The notes beneath the pieces were generated by a model. That model was not told the DNA's origin. It did no database searches and saw only the letters and a list, made by a program, of their open reading frames with translations. From the NCBI RefSeq assembly GCF_001676055.1, contig NZ_LZEX01000014.1:1-45532 (forward strand): a stretch of 45,532 nucleotides of DNA, given 5' to 3'. Made by a program: the position numbers and the translations under genes. This DNA comes from Morganella psychrotolerans (GTDB taxonomy: Bacteria; Pseudomonadota; Gammaproteobacteria; Enterobacterales; Enterobacteriaceae). Positions 9,236 through 19,236 of this stretch are shown here, piece after piece (the first letter of the stretch is position 1; each line of letters opens with the position of its first letter).

Positions 9236-12200
9236 ATGGGGAAGAAATCTAGAGAGAAGCGAGAGCGAAGGCTTAAACAAAAAGAAGCGCATTCGTTAAT
9301 AGGAGAGATACAAAAAAATAATCCTCTCTTCTATAAGTCAAAAAAAAATTTGTCAGGTAGATCTACAGAATTTAATAAGTCTCTAGATGCAACAAGAGCT
9401 TTTCTTCTTCAGTACAATTCCATTGATATAGCTCTCGCTTTAAATGTTTCTGAGCTATGGCCGTCAAACTTAGGTAGCCCAGTAAAGCATATTTTTGCAT
9501 GGCGTGTTCTGTTAGAACTTCCAATTGATAACCTACCCAAAAGATCAATTGCCAACTATCAAGATTTTGAAGCATTTCTTAAGAGGCTCTATCAAATTTG
9601 GCCAGAGTTTCCAATGCTTGAAGACTACTGCCCTGAGGCTGATTGGGGCCAAGTCAAAGTCAAACTAGAAAACACGTTTGTTCCAATGTTCTATGGTAGT
9701 TGTATTGAACGCACTCCCGACTTTATAGAAGCATTTCGAATCACTTATTTAGATGACCCTATAGCTTCTACGAATATGGATATTTGCTTATCTTTGCAAG
9801 CGCGAATAATCGAATCTATAGATTGCGTAAGTTATAGCGCAGAGGCAGCTGCACGCGCTCAGGTGGAAATTCCTACCGAGGAATTTTGGCTTCAATGTGT
9901 AGCATCAATAAAACAGATAGCTTCTACTACATGGAGTAGAAATTTAGCAGAAGGACTGGTGACACGAGTAGGTGGTTTTAACTCACCGCTGACCGGTAGC
10001 ACTTTTGGTGAAGAGGTGATGCAGGGGGAAGCTTTACCTTATGTTGCAATAGAAATTGATGATGTTTTAATACCTTTATCTATCAGAAGTGGACCGAGTG
10101 TTGTCATTGATTTCTGGGCAAAAAAGGACAGTGTTACTCCAAATACCCATTCTCATAGACAGCTTGCTAAATATGTATGTGATCGGTTTCCGAGAACACT
10201 TTCTGGGCCTATTACTCTTTATGTAGGCAACATTGCAGAAGAAAATCTTCCTATTAGTTGTATTTTTCCAACTTCGTCAACATCGTACTTCGTTTGTATG
10301 TGTAACCACACTGAATATCAACAAGTCGAAAAGGCAGCCCAAAATACATACACGAGGGTAAAACAAGGAGCTACACTGAAATTTCGTTTGGCAAATGGCA
10401 GCGGTTTTATGTTGTCAAAAGACGGGGAAAACGGCCCAAATGCTGATGAAATCCAAATAATCATAGTGCTGACTCAAGATAATACAGCCTTGGGGTTTAT
10501 TGATGCGCCTCAAAAGCCAACACGTTTATTGCCTTTGACTGACTTCGTAACTATCTTCGATAGTTTAGATGAGCCAAACGAATTGGATCAGTATTGGCAG
10601 TTCGTGGATGCAAATCGTAACAGGCTTAGCCCTCTATCTTCTGGCGCCGCAGATTTATTTGGATCTTTTAAAGACACTCACGGTGTGCTTGTCGATGGAG
10701 CCACATCACCTGACATGATATGGCTGGATTCATCATGGGGAACTTCTTGGCGTTTTAAAACTCTCTCTGACTTTTGGTCTCTTGCTCCAAAATATTTCCC
10801 AGATGGTTCTTCTTTATGGAAATTGGCAGAAAGCACAACGGGAGTCGTTACTCTTCAATCACGAAACAAAAAACTAGTTGCCTACTCTACGGTTATTAAC
10901 AATTGTACGGTGCAGACATGCGTCGAGATTACTCAAGAACTGAATTTTGACGATGGTCGTATGCTAGACATGTTTGCTCAAATTTTGGCTGATTGCTTGT
11001 ACCGTGTTAATCATTTAATCCCTGAACTTGGGTTGTTTAAACAAAACTATATCCTGCTTTTATGCGAGTTAGCTCCAAATTGCTCAGTGAACGAGGTTCA
11101 AGCCCCTAAAGTAGGGCAATATTTTGACCATATTGTTGTTTCTACTCAACAAGAAGCCAACTGCGAAAATCTGTTCCATGTAAAGGTTGATACAAGGGCT
11201 GTGTTAGCCGGACTTCAAGACGCTAAAGATGGCTCATTTGAAGTCAGGAGCCTTATAGAAACATTAAAGGAATGTCATGCGTCTTGTGGTCTAGATATGC
11301 CTGATATTAGTAATAAGTTGGCAGAACTAGCCTCTGAAAGAGCTCGCTATCATCTTAAGGTCGTCACTCGCCATGTTGACGTTCCTGATTATGTCGACCC
11401 AATTATCCCGTTACCGAAGAACTACAAAATTGCCCGTAAGAGATTGGCGACGGAAATTAATACACTTGAACTGAAGCCTGGTCGCTATGAGCTAGCGGAT
11501 GCAAAAGCTAAAATCGATCCTGCAGTGACTCAGTTACGCCTTTTCATTGAGAGTCGGATCGAATCTTTGGATAAACATCAACTTATAAAAGGATTTATTG
11601 AGCAACATGATGCTTGCCTAATCGCAGAGAAAACAAGAATTATGCGAGTTCAGCAGAGCCTTGAACATGAGGTTGAATATGATCGTTCAGAAGTTATTGA
11701 AGAGGCACGTAAAGAATTCGGTGGAATAGCTCGTCATTATAGATATTTGCTTGAAAAAACCGTTAGTTCAGAGACCTCTGGAGCGGGACAAGTGTCTGGG
11801 GATATACTGCGAGAACTTGTAAGCTTAGTTGATTGGTTTATGGTGCTCGCTGGTGCTAGCGATATCTTGCACAATGATATAGATGTTGGTGGAATTGAGA
11901 TAGACGACTCATATCTTCCTGAAGTGTTTTATTCGGTCGACCGGGAACAACAAGACAAGAAATTTGCTCAGATAGAGGCTGAGTCTCGATTGGGGTTAGG
12001 AGCAAAAGACAACGATGTTGTTGAGGGCGCGTCTGAGGCGCTATTGTCTTCAGTAGACCTAAAAGAAGCATTTATGACTGATTTGGGATTTAGTTTATCC
12101 AATATGCTCACCACTTTGGTTATCTTATCTCAAGCACAAAGATACGGTTTTGGTGATTCTCTTGCTCTTTCTTATATCTCATCTAAAAGTCGAATAATTC

Positions 12201-13012
12201 AAGTCTTGAACGAAAATATAGAAGAGCTGGAATACCAAGAAGCTGAGAAAATTGTCTCGTTTCTTACTCTATGTGGCAAGAGTATTCGCCGGTTGGCCGG
12301 TCGGCATGTTGAAGAGCCTGATGTTCCTTACTGGGAGCACAATAAGCGAATTCATCGATATGCAATTCGTCCATTGGTAATGAATGGAACAGAACTAATT
12401 TGGGGAGCAGAAACAGCTAGTCGTGCTCTTAATATTTGGATGTCGGCAGTAAGGGATGGTTATTTACCTGCAGATTTTAATTGGCCTCACGTCGAAAAAA
12501 TCATTAGAAATATTAAGCAAGGTATTGAAAAGCAGCTTGAAGTCCGGACTAAAGAAATATTTCTTAGGTATACAACTTATGTTGAAAGCGGCATTGATTT
12601 TTTCAGGAAATTTCGCAGTGAACGATTCGAAGATGTTGGTGATTTTGATGCCTTTGCATACTGGCCGGAGAAGAATCTATTAATAACAGTAGAGTGTAAG
12701 TACAACCAACCACCATACACCGTCAAAGATTCGAGAAGACTCAGAGATAAAATTTTTGGAAAATCAGAAAATGATAAGAATGGACAGATAAGCCGAATTG
12801 TTCGGCGACGAAAGTTTGTCGAGGATAATTTCTTAAGATTATTAGAGCTTCTGAATTGGCCAGAGCCGGCAGGAAATGTGTATCAACATATTGAGCTATA
12901 TGTAAGTAGGGACGTGTACTATTGGATGGTTATCCCTCCTTATCCAATTCAAACTGAGTTTGTTGCAGTAAATATGCTTGACAGTTGGCTTAATTCTAAA
13001 TTGACTACGTAA
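9236..13012 (+). CDS. Large cargo protein with C-terminal PD-(D/E)XK nuclease motif
   Basis: First gene of the three-gene cargo operon. The 1258-residue product opens with a very basic segment (MGKKSREKRERRLKQK). The long middle shows no family I recognise. The C-terminus has a restriction-enzyme-like pattern: an upstream Glu region (YVESGIDFF), Asp1138 in GDFDAFAYW and Glu1153-Cys-Lys1155 in VECKY, the D...(D/E)xK arrangement of PD-(D/E)XK nucleases. This suggests DNA cleavage or binding as an effector or partner of the downstream NTPase. The next gene starts 10 bases after its stop. The gene is intact and AT-rich like the rest of the element. The nuclease motif is seen in the sequence; the defence role is inference from size, motif and position. 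Confidence 0.75.
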   Translation: MGKKSREKRERRLKQKEAHSLIGEIQKNNPLFYKSKKNLSGRSTEFNKSLDATRAFLLQYNSIDIALALNVSELWPSNLGSPVKHIFAWRVLLELPIDNLPKRSIANYQDFEAFLKRLYQIWPEFPMLEDYCPEADWGQVKVKLENTFVPMFYGSCIERTPDFIEAFRITYLDDPIASTNMDICLSLQARIIESIDCVSYSAEAAARAQVEIPTEEFWLQCVASIKQIASTTWSRNLAEGLVTRVGGFNSPLTGSTFGEEVMQGEALPYVAIEIDDVLIPLSIRSGPSVVIDFWAKKDSVTPNTHSHRQLAKYVCDRFPRTLSGPITLYVGNIAEENLPISCIFPTSSTSYFVCMCNHTEYQQVEKAAQNTYTRVKQGATLKFRLANGSGFMLSKDGENGPNADEIQIIIVLTQDNTALGFIDAPQKPTRLLPLTDFVTIFDSLDEPNELDQYWQFVDANRNRLSPLSSGAADLFGSFKDTHGVLVDGATSPDMIWLDSSWGTSWRFKTLSDFWSLAPKYFPDGSSLWKLAESTTGVVTLQSRNKKLVAYSTVINNCTVQTCVEITQELNFDDGRMLDMFAQILADCLYRVNHLIPELGLFKQNYILLLCELAPNCSVNEVQAPKVGQYFDHIVVSTQQEANCENLFHVKVDTRAVLAGLQDAKDGSFEVRSLIETLKECHASCGLDMPDISNKLAELASERARYHLKVVTRHVDVPDYVDPIIPLPKNYKIARKRLATEINTLELKPGRYELADAKAKIDPAVTQLRLFIESRIESLDKHQLIKGFIEQHDACLIAEKTRIMRVQQSLEHEVEYDRSEVIEEARKEFGGIARHYRYLLEKTVSSETSGAGQVSGDILRELVSLVDWFMVLAGASDILHNDIDVGGIEIDDSYLPEVFYSVDREQQDKKFAQIEAESRLGLGAKDNDVVEGASEALLSSVDLKEAFMTDLGFSLSNMLTTLVILSQAQRYGFGDSLALSYISSKSRIIQVLNENIEELEYQEAEKIVSFLTLCGKSIRRLAGRHVEEPDVPYWEHNKRIHRYAIRPLVMNGTELIWGAETASRALNIWMSAVRDGYLPADFNWPHVEKIIRNIKQGIEKQLEVRTKEIFLRYTTYVESGIDFFRKFRSERFEDVGDFDAFAYWPEKNLLITVECKYNQPPYTVKDSRRLRDKIFGKSENDKNGQISRIVRRRKFVEDNFLRLLELLNWPEPAGNVYQHIELYVSRDVYYWMVIPPYPIQTEFVAVNMLDSWLNSKLTT

Positions 13013-13022
13013 TGGTGTATGA

Positions 13023-16000
13023 ATGTCTGAAAACATAAAAAATTCTGCTATAACAGCAGCTGGCTACATTTATCAAACAAGGCAGGGGCTTAAGGTTTTA
13101 TGTGATTGGCTTGATGCACCTTCACGTTATAATCGAGTGAAGTTTGAATGTGATGTTGAAAAAGAAGCGCCACAAGGACTGGACGATATCGTCATTGAAC
13201 GAACTGATGGATTTCTAGATCTTCAACAAGTTAAGTTTACACCTGATTCTGACAAACACCTTCTTTGCTGGGACTGGTTGCTAGATAAGTCAGGTAAGAC
13301 AGCTCGTTCGAGATCGATGATTAAAAAGTGGTTTGATGCGTACAACAAACTCGAACCTGACCGTATCGGCGATATTTCGTTAATAACCAACCGTCGTCCT
13401 GACGCTGAAATTGAAGGCTGCCTTGTAAACGGGAAAATATGCTTTTCAAAGATTCATGAACCCAATCGTTCCAGAGTAATTTCTGAGCTTGGTAGTGTTG
13501 CATCTTGTGAAGCATTTTTTAACCAGTTATCTATTCGCCATAGTGATAAAGGTTACGAGACACTGGAATATCAAATTGATGCGAGTCTAAAAGCTCATGG
13601 AAGTTCTGAAGGAATTGCAACTCTTAAAAACGTAGCAATTAACTGGGCAACAAAAAAAAACTGCCCCAATCCAGATGGGTGGATAACACTTCCAGAAATC
13701 CGCACTATCTTGCGAGCATCTCCTGTGGCGCCACTTCCAGAAGACTTTATTGTACCCAACGGATACCAAGTTCCGGACGAGATTTTCCATCAAAGATTTG
13801 TGTCAACAGTCATAAACTCTGTTGGTAAAACGATTGTTTTGTCGGGACCTCCTGGCCGAGGTAAGAGTACTTATTTAAGTTATTTGTTTGAAGAATTGAC
13901 TGACGAAAATGTTCCGATGGTAAGGCATCACTATTATCTATCGACGACTGAACGTGGTCGTGATCGAATAAATAGCTATATTGTTGAGGAGTCCATTAAA
14001 GCTCAAATTGAGCAGTTTCATAGCGAAGTCACAATACCTTCTAGAGGGTTGCGCGCTTTACTCGAAGCATGTGCTTCTCACTATAAAAAGAGCAATAAAC
14101 CTTTTGTTGTCATACTCGATGGACTTGATCATGTCTGGCGTACTAATGCAAAAGATAAACAACCACTTGATGATCTCTTCTCCCAGATTATTCCTTGTCC
14201 AGACAATATGATTCTGCTCATCGGAACACAACCGGTGGACGACGCTCAATTGCCAACAGATTTATTAATATCTGCACCTAAGTCTAGTTGGTATACCTTA
14301 CCAGCGATGTCAGAAAACTCCGTATTTGGGTATCTACATAAAATGCTACAAGAGGGCAAGCTCTCAACGACTTCTGAGAACCAGAAAATAGTCAACGAGC
14401 ATTTGCAAGAAGCCGCGTCAGCTCTTTGTCAGAGAACTAAGGGGCATCCACTTCATGTGATCTATGCTGCTGCAGAGTTGGCACATAATGCCTCTTGGGA
14501 TGTTGAACAGTTAAAGGGAGATTTAACGAAAGACGTCAGTTTTTATTATGGTTCGTTATGGGGGAGCTTATCTGAAAGCTTAAAGGATGTTTTGCGACTA
14601 GTTTGTGCTTTCCCTTTTTTCTGGCCAAAAACAGCCTTTGTGGAGATAGCTGAAAAACGTCGGGCGGCCGTTCCTGATGTTGGGAATGTAGAACACCTGC
14701 TTTATGCTTCAAGTGCCGGTTTCAAAGTTTTCCATGAAAGCTTAGCCGTGTTCGTACGAGCAACAGAAAACTACGAGGATTACATTCAAAAACTAATGCC
14801 TTTTGTTGCTAATTGGTTGGACTATGGCGCTCCAAATTCACTGCGTGTAAATTGGCTGTGGACAGTTCAGGCAAGGCTAGGTAACCCAAGTAACCTTATC
14901 TCAGGCCTTACTCGAGACTGGATAATGCAACGTCTAAAAGAAGGATATTCAGAGTTATTGTTCGATACTCTATTATCAGACTCTCTAATGGCAGCTTTGA
15001 ATACGGCTAAATTCGCAGATGCTTATCGACTCGCACACCTCAAAGACCGTATGGTCGGTGGAAGCGAATTCCAAATGCAATCTGATGATAAGGCGCGACT
15101 AATGTCGTTTACATGGACATTAACTACTGAAGACAGTGTTATTCGTGAGACATTTGCTACTAGGCATGAAGCTGACATTCTAGAACTTGCAGCTCTAGGG
15201 CTGGCTCTTCGTGCTCGTGGAGAGATATTTGACGCCGAAAAATGCGGTGAAGAACTGTTTAGGCGACTACACGGAATAAGTCGATTTACAAACAGATATA
15301 GTTCTTCGTCAGGTTCTGATGAGTATCATTTTATATTCAGTGCATTAGCTCAATTGAATGCTTTAGGTGAGACGACCGATAGCCTTACTTATTTAGTTAA
15401 CGAAAATCCTTCAGCAATATGGCTTCCTCGCGTTCAATTGCTTATCGAAGATGAGAATCTTGATGAATTAATGGCCGTCACTAATGTCACAGTTAATTTT
15501 GAGAATAAAAAACTACTGAGTGATGCATGTATTCGTGCTTCAGCATTTGCTGGCGTATGCATTACTGCAAGAGATGATTTTCATTCTCTCCTTCTTACAC
15601 CATTGGTTGCATGTGTTGAAGATATAACCACCCGTTCTTGTTCGCCACTGAATGTATCAATTCCAATCAAATGGCAGGATGGAGATTACTACGCTCAAAA
15701 AGAAGACCTAGCGACACTTATACATCATTGGTTCTTTAGTTCCGTACATTTGGAAATGTCGATGGCCCTTGAGGGACAGACAAAGTTTGAATATGTGCCA
15801 GCACCTTTATTTAACGATAGAGAGAATATTACTGACTTACTAAATACTCTTGCCGGTATTGCTTCTAAAGTCGCTCACTATTGGTTACGTGGGGACTCTG
15901 TCCAATTTCATCAACTTTACGAGATGTTCGAGCCTATTGAATTACATACTTTTAGGCAAAACCATCAACAGAAATCTGCTACTGAAGATTTTAGACGTTC

Positions 16001-17429
16001 ATTACATCGTGTAGCTTGCGATATTCACCTTGTTAGTATTTTATTGAACGATACAGATAGCGTGCTTTTATCTGAAGAAAGTATTCGAAAAGCAATCGAG
16101 TGCAAATGGTTCGATGAGGTATCTTTCAGAGAACAGTATTCAGAAAATTCTCTTGTTAAAATGACGAATGAAGCTGCTTCTGTATTTATTCAGTCACAGT
16201 ATTCATTGTGGCAGGCAGAGGTTCAAGAAGAAACAAGCGTTCATCTTATGATGCCACTTCAGCTTTGTTCTATCGCCGTAAAGCACAATTTAATTTCACA
16301 AGCTCGTGAACTGTGCATACAAACGTGGGAACTGACAACAGGTTATAGTCATCGAAAAGATCCTACATTGAGCAATACCGTAAGTGCTATTGGTTATTTG
16401 GTTGAGTCGGCACCAAAAGAGGCGCTGCAGCTTCTCAGCCAGATATCTCCTCAGATTCATAACGTATTGAACTATACAGATGGAAAAGGCACTAGGCATA
16501 TTTTAGAAGCCACTGATGAACTGCTAGCCAAATTGAACCCTGCTGCTTTGATTGTCAAGTTTAATGAACATACTGATATGGGACAGTGGTCAGAAGCAGA
16601 GAATAGTTTAAGAGCATATGTAGCTCAAGGAGTTAAAGATGGGTGGCCTTTAGATTCGTTGATGCGTACAGGTTTACATGCAGAAATACATCAATTATTG
16701 GAGGAACAAGCACTGGAGGGATGTGCTTACGCTGCAGAGCTTCTTTCTACTTTAGATAATCATAGTGGTTGGGATATCGGTTTATTATGTCGAGAAGAAT
16801 ACTCCAGCGGGATTTCAGAAAGTGGTACTTACGAGGGAGATCCGACTACTTTTGAGCCAGAACAGTTTGACAGTTTATTAGACAGTTTTTCGGGTAGTTA
16901 TGAACAACGACAGAAATTTGTACAAGATTGGTATGATTATTGGGATAAAAATGGCCAAGGACGAAGGTTGTTAGATGTTATCGATAAGAAACTTCTACAT
17001 GAGAAAGAAAGACATTCGGAACTCTCGTATCTCTATGAGTCAGCTTTTCATACTAGGCGTAGATTAAGTGGCAAAAAATCGGCGTGGAAATACCTTGTTC
17101 GTGCTCAAATTATGAACGGCGGTTGGTTTTGGTTCGAAGGAGAAAAAAACACGCTTAATAGGCTCAACTTGATTATCAAGTTTTACCCAGAACACGGTGA
17201 TAAGTTTGTGTCTGAAACAACTTATGCCATGTTCTCGGAGCCTGAAGAGAACCGGATTGCTCCGAATGATGCGATGGTCTATTTCTACGTAAAACAAGGC
17301 CGCATAGAGGAAGGTATTAATTTTGCCAAAACTATGGTTGATTCTGTTATCGATGACACTCGTACATTACCACTAAAGCAGCCACGCTGGGGGCTTAATC
17401 TGAGTTTAACCACGAGTTTGGAGGAGTAA
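13023..17429 (+). CDS. STAND-type NTPase with N-terminal Cap4/DUF4297-like nuclease domain
   Basis: The 1468-residue product has three parts. Residues 1-220 resemble the Cap4/DUF4297 nuclease: AAGYIYQTRQGLKVL, then GLDDIVIE (Asp54/55) and LQQVKF (Gln69-x-Lys71), the modified PD-(D/E)XK core. Residues about 255-560 form a P-loop NTPase with GPPGRGKS at 275-282 and FVVILDGLD at 361-369, typical of STAND/NACHT-like ATPases. The remaining 900 residues are helical and repeat-like, the usual sensor region. This layout is shared with Avs3-type and other STAND immune proteins, which bind a phage protein, oligomerise and activate the nuclease. It lies between two unfamiliar partners and overlaps the next start (TAATG). 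Which known family it belongs to cannot be decided without a search. Confidence 0.8.
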   Translation: MSENIKNSAITAAGYIYQTRQGLKVLCDWLDAPSRYNRVKFECDVEKEAPQGLDDIVIERTDGFLDLQQVKFTPDSDKHLLCWDWLLDKSGKTARSRSMIKKWFDAYNKLEPDRIGDISLITNRRPDAEIEGCLVNGKICFSKIHEPNRSRVISELGSVASCEAFFNQLSIRHSDKGYETLEYQIDASLKAHGSSEGIATLKNVAINWATKKNCPNPDGWITLPEIRTILRASPVAPLPEDFIVPNGYQVPDEIFHQRFVSTVINSVGKTIVLSGPPGRGKSTYLSYLFEELTDENVPMVRHHYYLSTTERGRDRINSYIVEESIKAQIEQFHSEVTIPSRGLRALLEACASHYKKSNKPFVVILDGLDHVWRTNAKDKQPLDDLFSQIIPCPDNMILLIGTQPVDDAQLPTDLLISAPKSSWYTLPAMSENSVFGYLHKMLQEGKLSTTSENQKIVNEHLQEAASALCQRTKGHPLHVIYAAAELAHNASWDVEQLKGDLTKDVSFYYGSLWGSLSESLKDVLRLVCAFPFFWPKTAFVEIAEKRRAAVPDVGNVEHLLYASSAGFKVFHESLAVFVRATENYEDYIQKLMPFVANWLDYGAPNSLRVNWLWTVQARLGNPSNLISGLTRDWIMQRLKEGYSELLFDTLLSDSLMAALNTAKFADAYRLAHLKDRMVGGSEFQMQSDDKARLMSFTWTLTTEDSVIRETFATRHEADILELAALGLALRARGEIFDAEKCGEELFRRLHGISRFTNRYSSSSGSDEYHFIFSALAQLNALGETTDSLTYLVNENPSAIWLPRVQLLIEDENLDELMAVTNVTVNFENKKLLSDACIRASAFAGVCITARDDFHSLLLTPLVACVEDITTRSCSPLNVSIPIKWQDGDYYAQKEDLATLIHHWFFSSVHLEMSMALEGQTKFEYVPAPLFNDRENITDLLNTLAGIASKVAHYWLRGDSVQFHQLYEMFEPIELHTFRQNHQQKSATEDFRRSLHRVACDIHLVSILLNDTDSVLLSEESIRKAIECKWFDEVSFREQYSENSLVKMTNEAASVFIQSQYSLWQAEVQEETSVHLMMPLQLCSIAVKHNLISQARELCIQTWELTTGYSHRKDPTLSNTVSAIGYLVESAPKEALQLLSQISPQIHNVLNYTDGKGTRHILEATDELLAKLNPAALIVKFNEHTDMGQWSEAENSLRAYVAQGVKDGWPLDSLMRTGLHAEIHQLLEEQALEGCAYAAELLSTLDNHSGWDIGLLCREEYSSGISESGTYEGDPTTFEPEQFDSLLDSFSGSYEQRQKFVQDWYDYWDKNGQGRRLLDVIDKKLLHEKERHSELSYLYESAFHTRRRLSGKKSAWKYLVRAQIMNGGWFWFEGEKNTLNRLNLIIKFYPEHGDKFVSETTYAMFSEPEENRIAPNDAMVYFYVKQGRIEEGINFAKTMVDSVIDDTRTLPLKQPRWGLNLSLTTSLEE

Positions 17430-18872
17430 TGGATACTCTGAGTCTACTTGTTGCTCGTTTGGGGTGGCCATGTGCGTCTACTCGTTGGTGGACTATGCAA
17501 GAGTTGTCATCATATCTTGGAAATTTAACGACTAAATCGGAAACTGAGCGTTTGCTGATTGAGCGATTGTGCTCGTGTAAGCTTGAAGCGGAAGTGGTAG
17601 AGATTCTGTGCATTTTTTGGATGGCTCAACTTGAACATGATTACTCACCTATTGAGAACTTGATTAAAAATGTTCCTAAATCTTCACTTCTTTCAGATAT
17701 GTTGTTGGAAGTCCTCGTTGGACAATGTCCTCAAGATGACTCAGATCTTAAGTTGTTTCCAAGTGATTTTGATGTGCCTGATGACTTTAACGGAATACAA
17801 GGTGTTGATGTTCCGAGAATATTCCGAACAACAATGGAAAGACTGGAAGAGCATTATCGTTTTCCTTTTGTTCGGCAAATGGCGTTTGAATGGAGTATGA
17901 ATGCTACGATATACCCGGATGCTCCATATCAAGGGGATCTTGGGTATTTTGTACGTCCACTAGGTGATGGTTTCATTGGTTCATTCTCTTCAAGATCATC
18001 TCTCCGAGCTATTTCCTCCTACCTTCGAACACTCGCGATCGCAAAAAAAATTCTGGGGAATGCCGCCAAATTTGATTAGAAAAAACCTATTGATGGCACT
18101 ACCTATCAATCCTACTTTAGCGTTTATGAAGCCTAATCGCCCTAAGTGGTTTCCTGATAAAACAGACTTTGACGGTGATTATGATTCAATATCTTCTTCA
18201 ATATCAGCTATGCTTGCTCGAGTTGAAGAAACATCTCCTGGCAACGAACTAATTGCATTTGCATCACCAATAATAATGTCTATGGAGCGATGCGTAGAAG
18301 TCACTATTGTAAGGTGGTCTCAGGCTGAAGGAAGTCAAGTAGACGATGATAATTTGGCGGAATATATCAGTACTCATTTATCTGACAGTGTCCTAATTTC
18401 TACCAAAACTGAAACTCCATTGAGTACAAAAACTATCCTATCGCCACCAACTTTTCAGCAATTGATTGACCCGTACAATAAGGTTTGGCCGCTTGCTGGC
18501 ATTCTCGATTTTAGTCGTATAGGCTACCTTCAGCATGATTTATACCCATCACGACTTTTTATTCCAACGTTGCCCAATTTATTCGAGGCAGAACTCATAC
18601 CCAAAGGAAATAAATTGTATATTGAGATAGATTCTAAGGTCGTTGCTGAGCTTATTTATTGGAATGGTGGTTGGGGACCAGCACGACATATGAAGTTTGG
18701 CGGGGGGTGTGGTACGGCGCTTATCTCACGCGATCAGGAGTACAGCAAAACTTCCAGCTCTAAAGAAAAATCAATTAGGCAGTTTTACTTTTGGCAGGTT
18801 CGAACATTGAAACGGGAAAGAAGTTATGAAGATTTTCACGAATCATTAGAGACTGGTATTTTGTTTGTTTAG
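17429..18872 (+). CDS. Third protein of the cargo operon, unknown function (apparent +1 frameshift)
   Basis: The ATG overlaps the stop of the NTPase gene (TAATG) and has a strong GGAGGAG ribosome site inside that gene, so the two are translationally coupled. The first frame runs to 18079, but the reading continues in another frame from the A8 run at 18043-18050. Deleting one A joins LAIAKK to FWGMPPNLIRK and gives about 480 residues. No domain was recognised. The N-terminal third looks helical, and the C-terminal part is richer in Trp and Gly (YWNGGWGPARH). It probably belongs to the same system as its two upstream neighbours, as a regulator, sensor or adaptor. It is the last gene before the transposon end. 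Confidence 0.65.
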
Positions 18873-19087
18873 TTAACATGCTTTATTTAATAATAAGTTG
18901 TCGAAAGCGATGCTACATGGGGGTGATAGTCATATATCAATCCCCTTTAAGGGTGTGAATATAGGCACCAATAGAATGACATGCGTAAAGCAAGCCAAGC
19001 ACTAAGGAAAAATAATGAGTATAGATATGGATGAATTTTGCAATTTGTGAGGTCCTTATATCATTAGGTAGATGTGAGCTCTTTGAA
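18873..19087. other. Gene-free segment between cargo and left-end sites
   Basis: No coding region was supported between the operon stop and the first left-end TnsB site. One short hairpin, CCCCTTTAAGGG, is visible near 18951. No clear terminator with a T-run was seen. Confidence 0.4.
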
Positions 19088-19236
19088 AGTTTCATACTTT
19101 ATTGTCATGGTACTAGTATCCAGAAGGTAGTGATTTGAATTTGGTTTCAATCTTTATTGTCACGCTACTCTCTATGACATTACCTAGCAACAAGTTCTGC
19201 ACGAGATAAAAGTTTCGTACTTTAATGTCCCACCAC
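19088..19236 (-). repeat. Left transposon end with three TnsB-binding sites
   Basis: Three copies of the inverted form of the site occur at 19088-19106 (AGTTTCATACTTTATTGTC), 19143-19161 (GGTTTCAATCTTTATTGTC) and 19211-19229 (AGTTTCGTACTTTAATGTC). They are spread over about 140 bases, the layout of Tn7L. The last is followed by CCACCACA ending at 19236, so read inward the element begins TGTGGTGGGACATTAAAG, close to the Tn7 terminus. This fixes the right-hand boundary of the element. Confidence 0.88.

Larger units (their letters stand above)
1338..19236 (+). mobile_element. Tn7-like transposon (tnsABCDE plus defence-like cargo)
   Basis: The element carries tnsA, B, C, D and E in the canonical Tn7 order, then a cargo operon, then a left end. 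The tnsA-side end has closely packed 20-21 base TnsB-type sites, as in Tn7R. The far end has three spaced sites in the opposite orientation, as in Tn7L, and finishes with CCCACCACA at 19236, matching a TGT...ACA boundary. The left coordinate is approximate: the expected terminal TGTGGTGGGAC sequence is not present beside the first site at 1346, and no 5-base target duplication of the GAAGC next to 19236 was found. The flanks are not glmS, so this is not the attTn7 site. Confidence 0.85.

Noticed and set aside
18873-19087. Additional small gene after the cargo operon
   Set aside because: Frames are short, lack ribosome sites and do not resemble any family.
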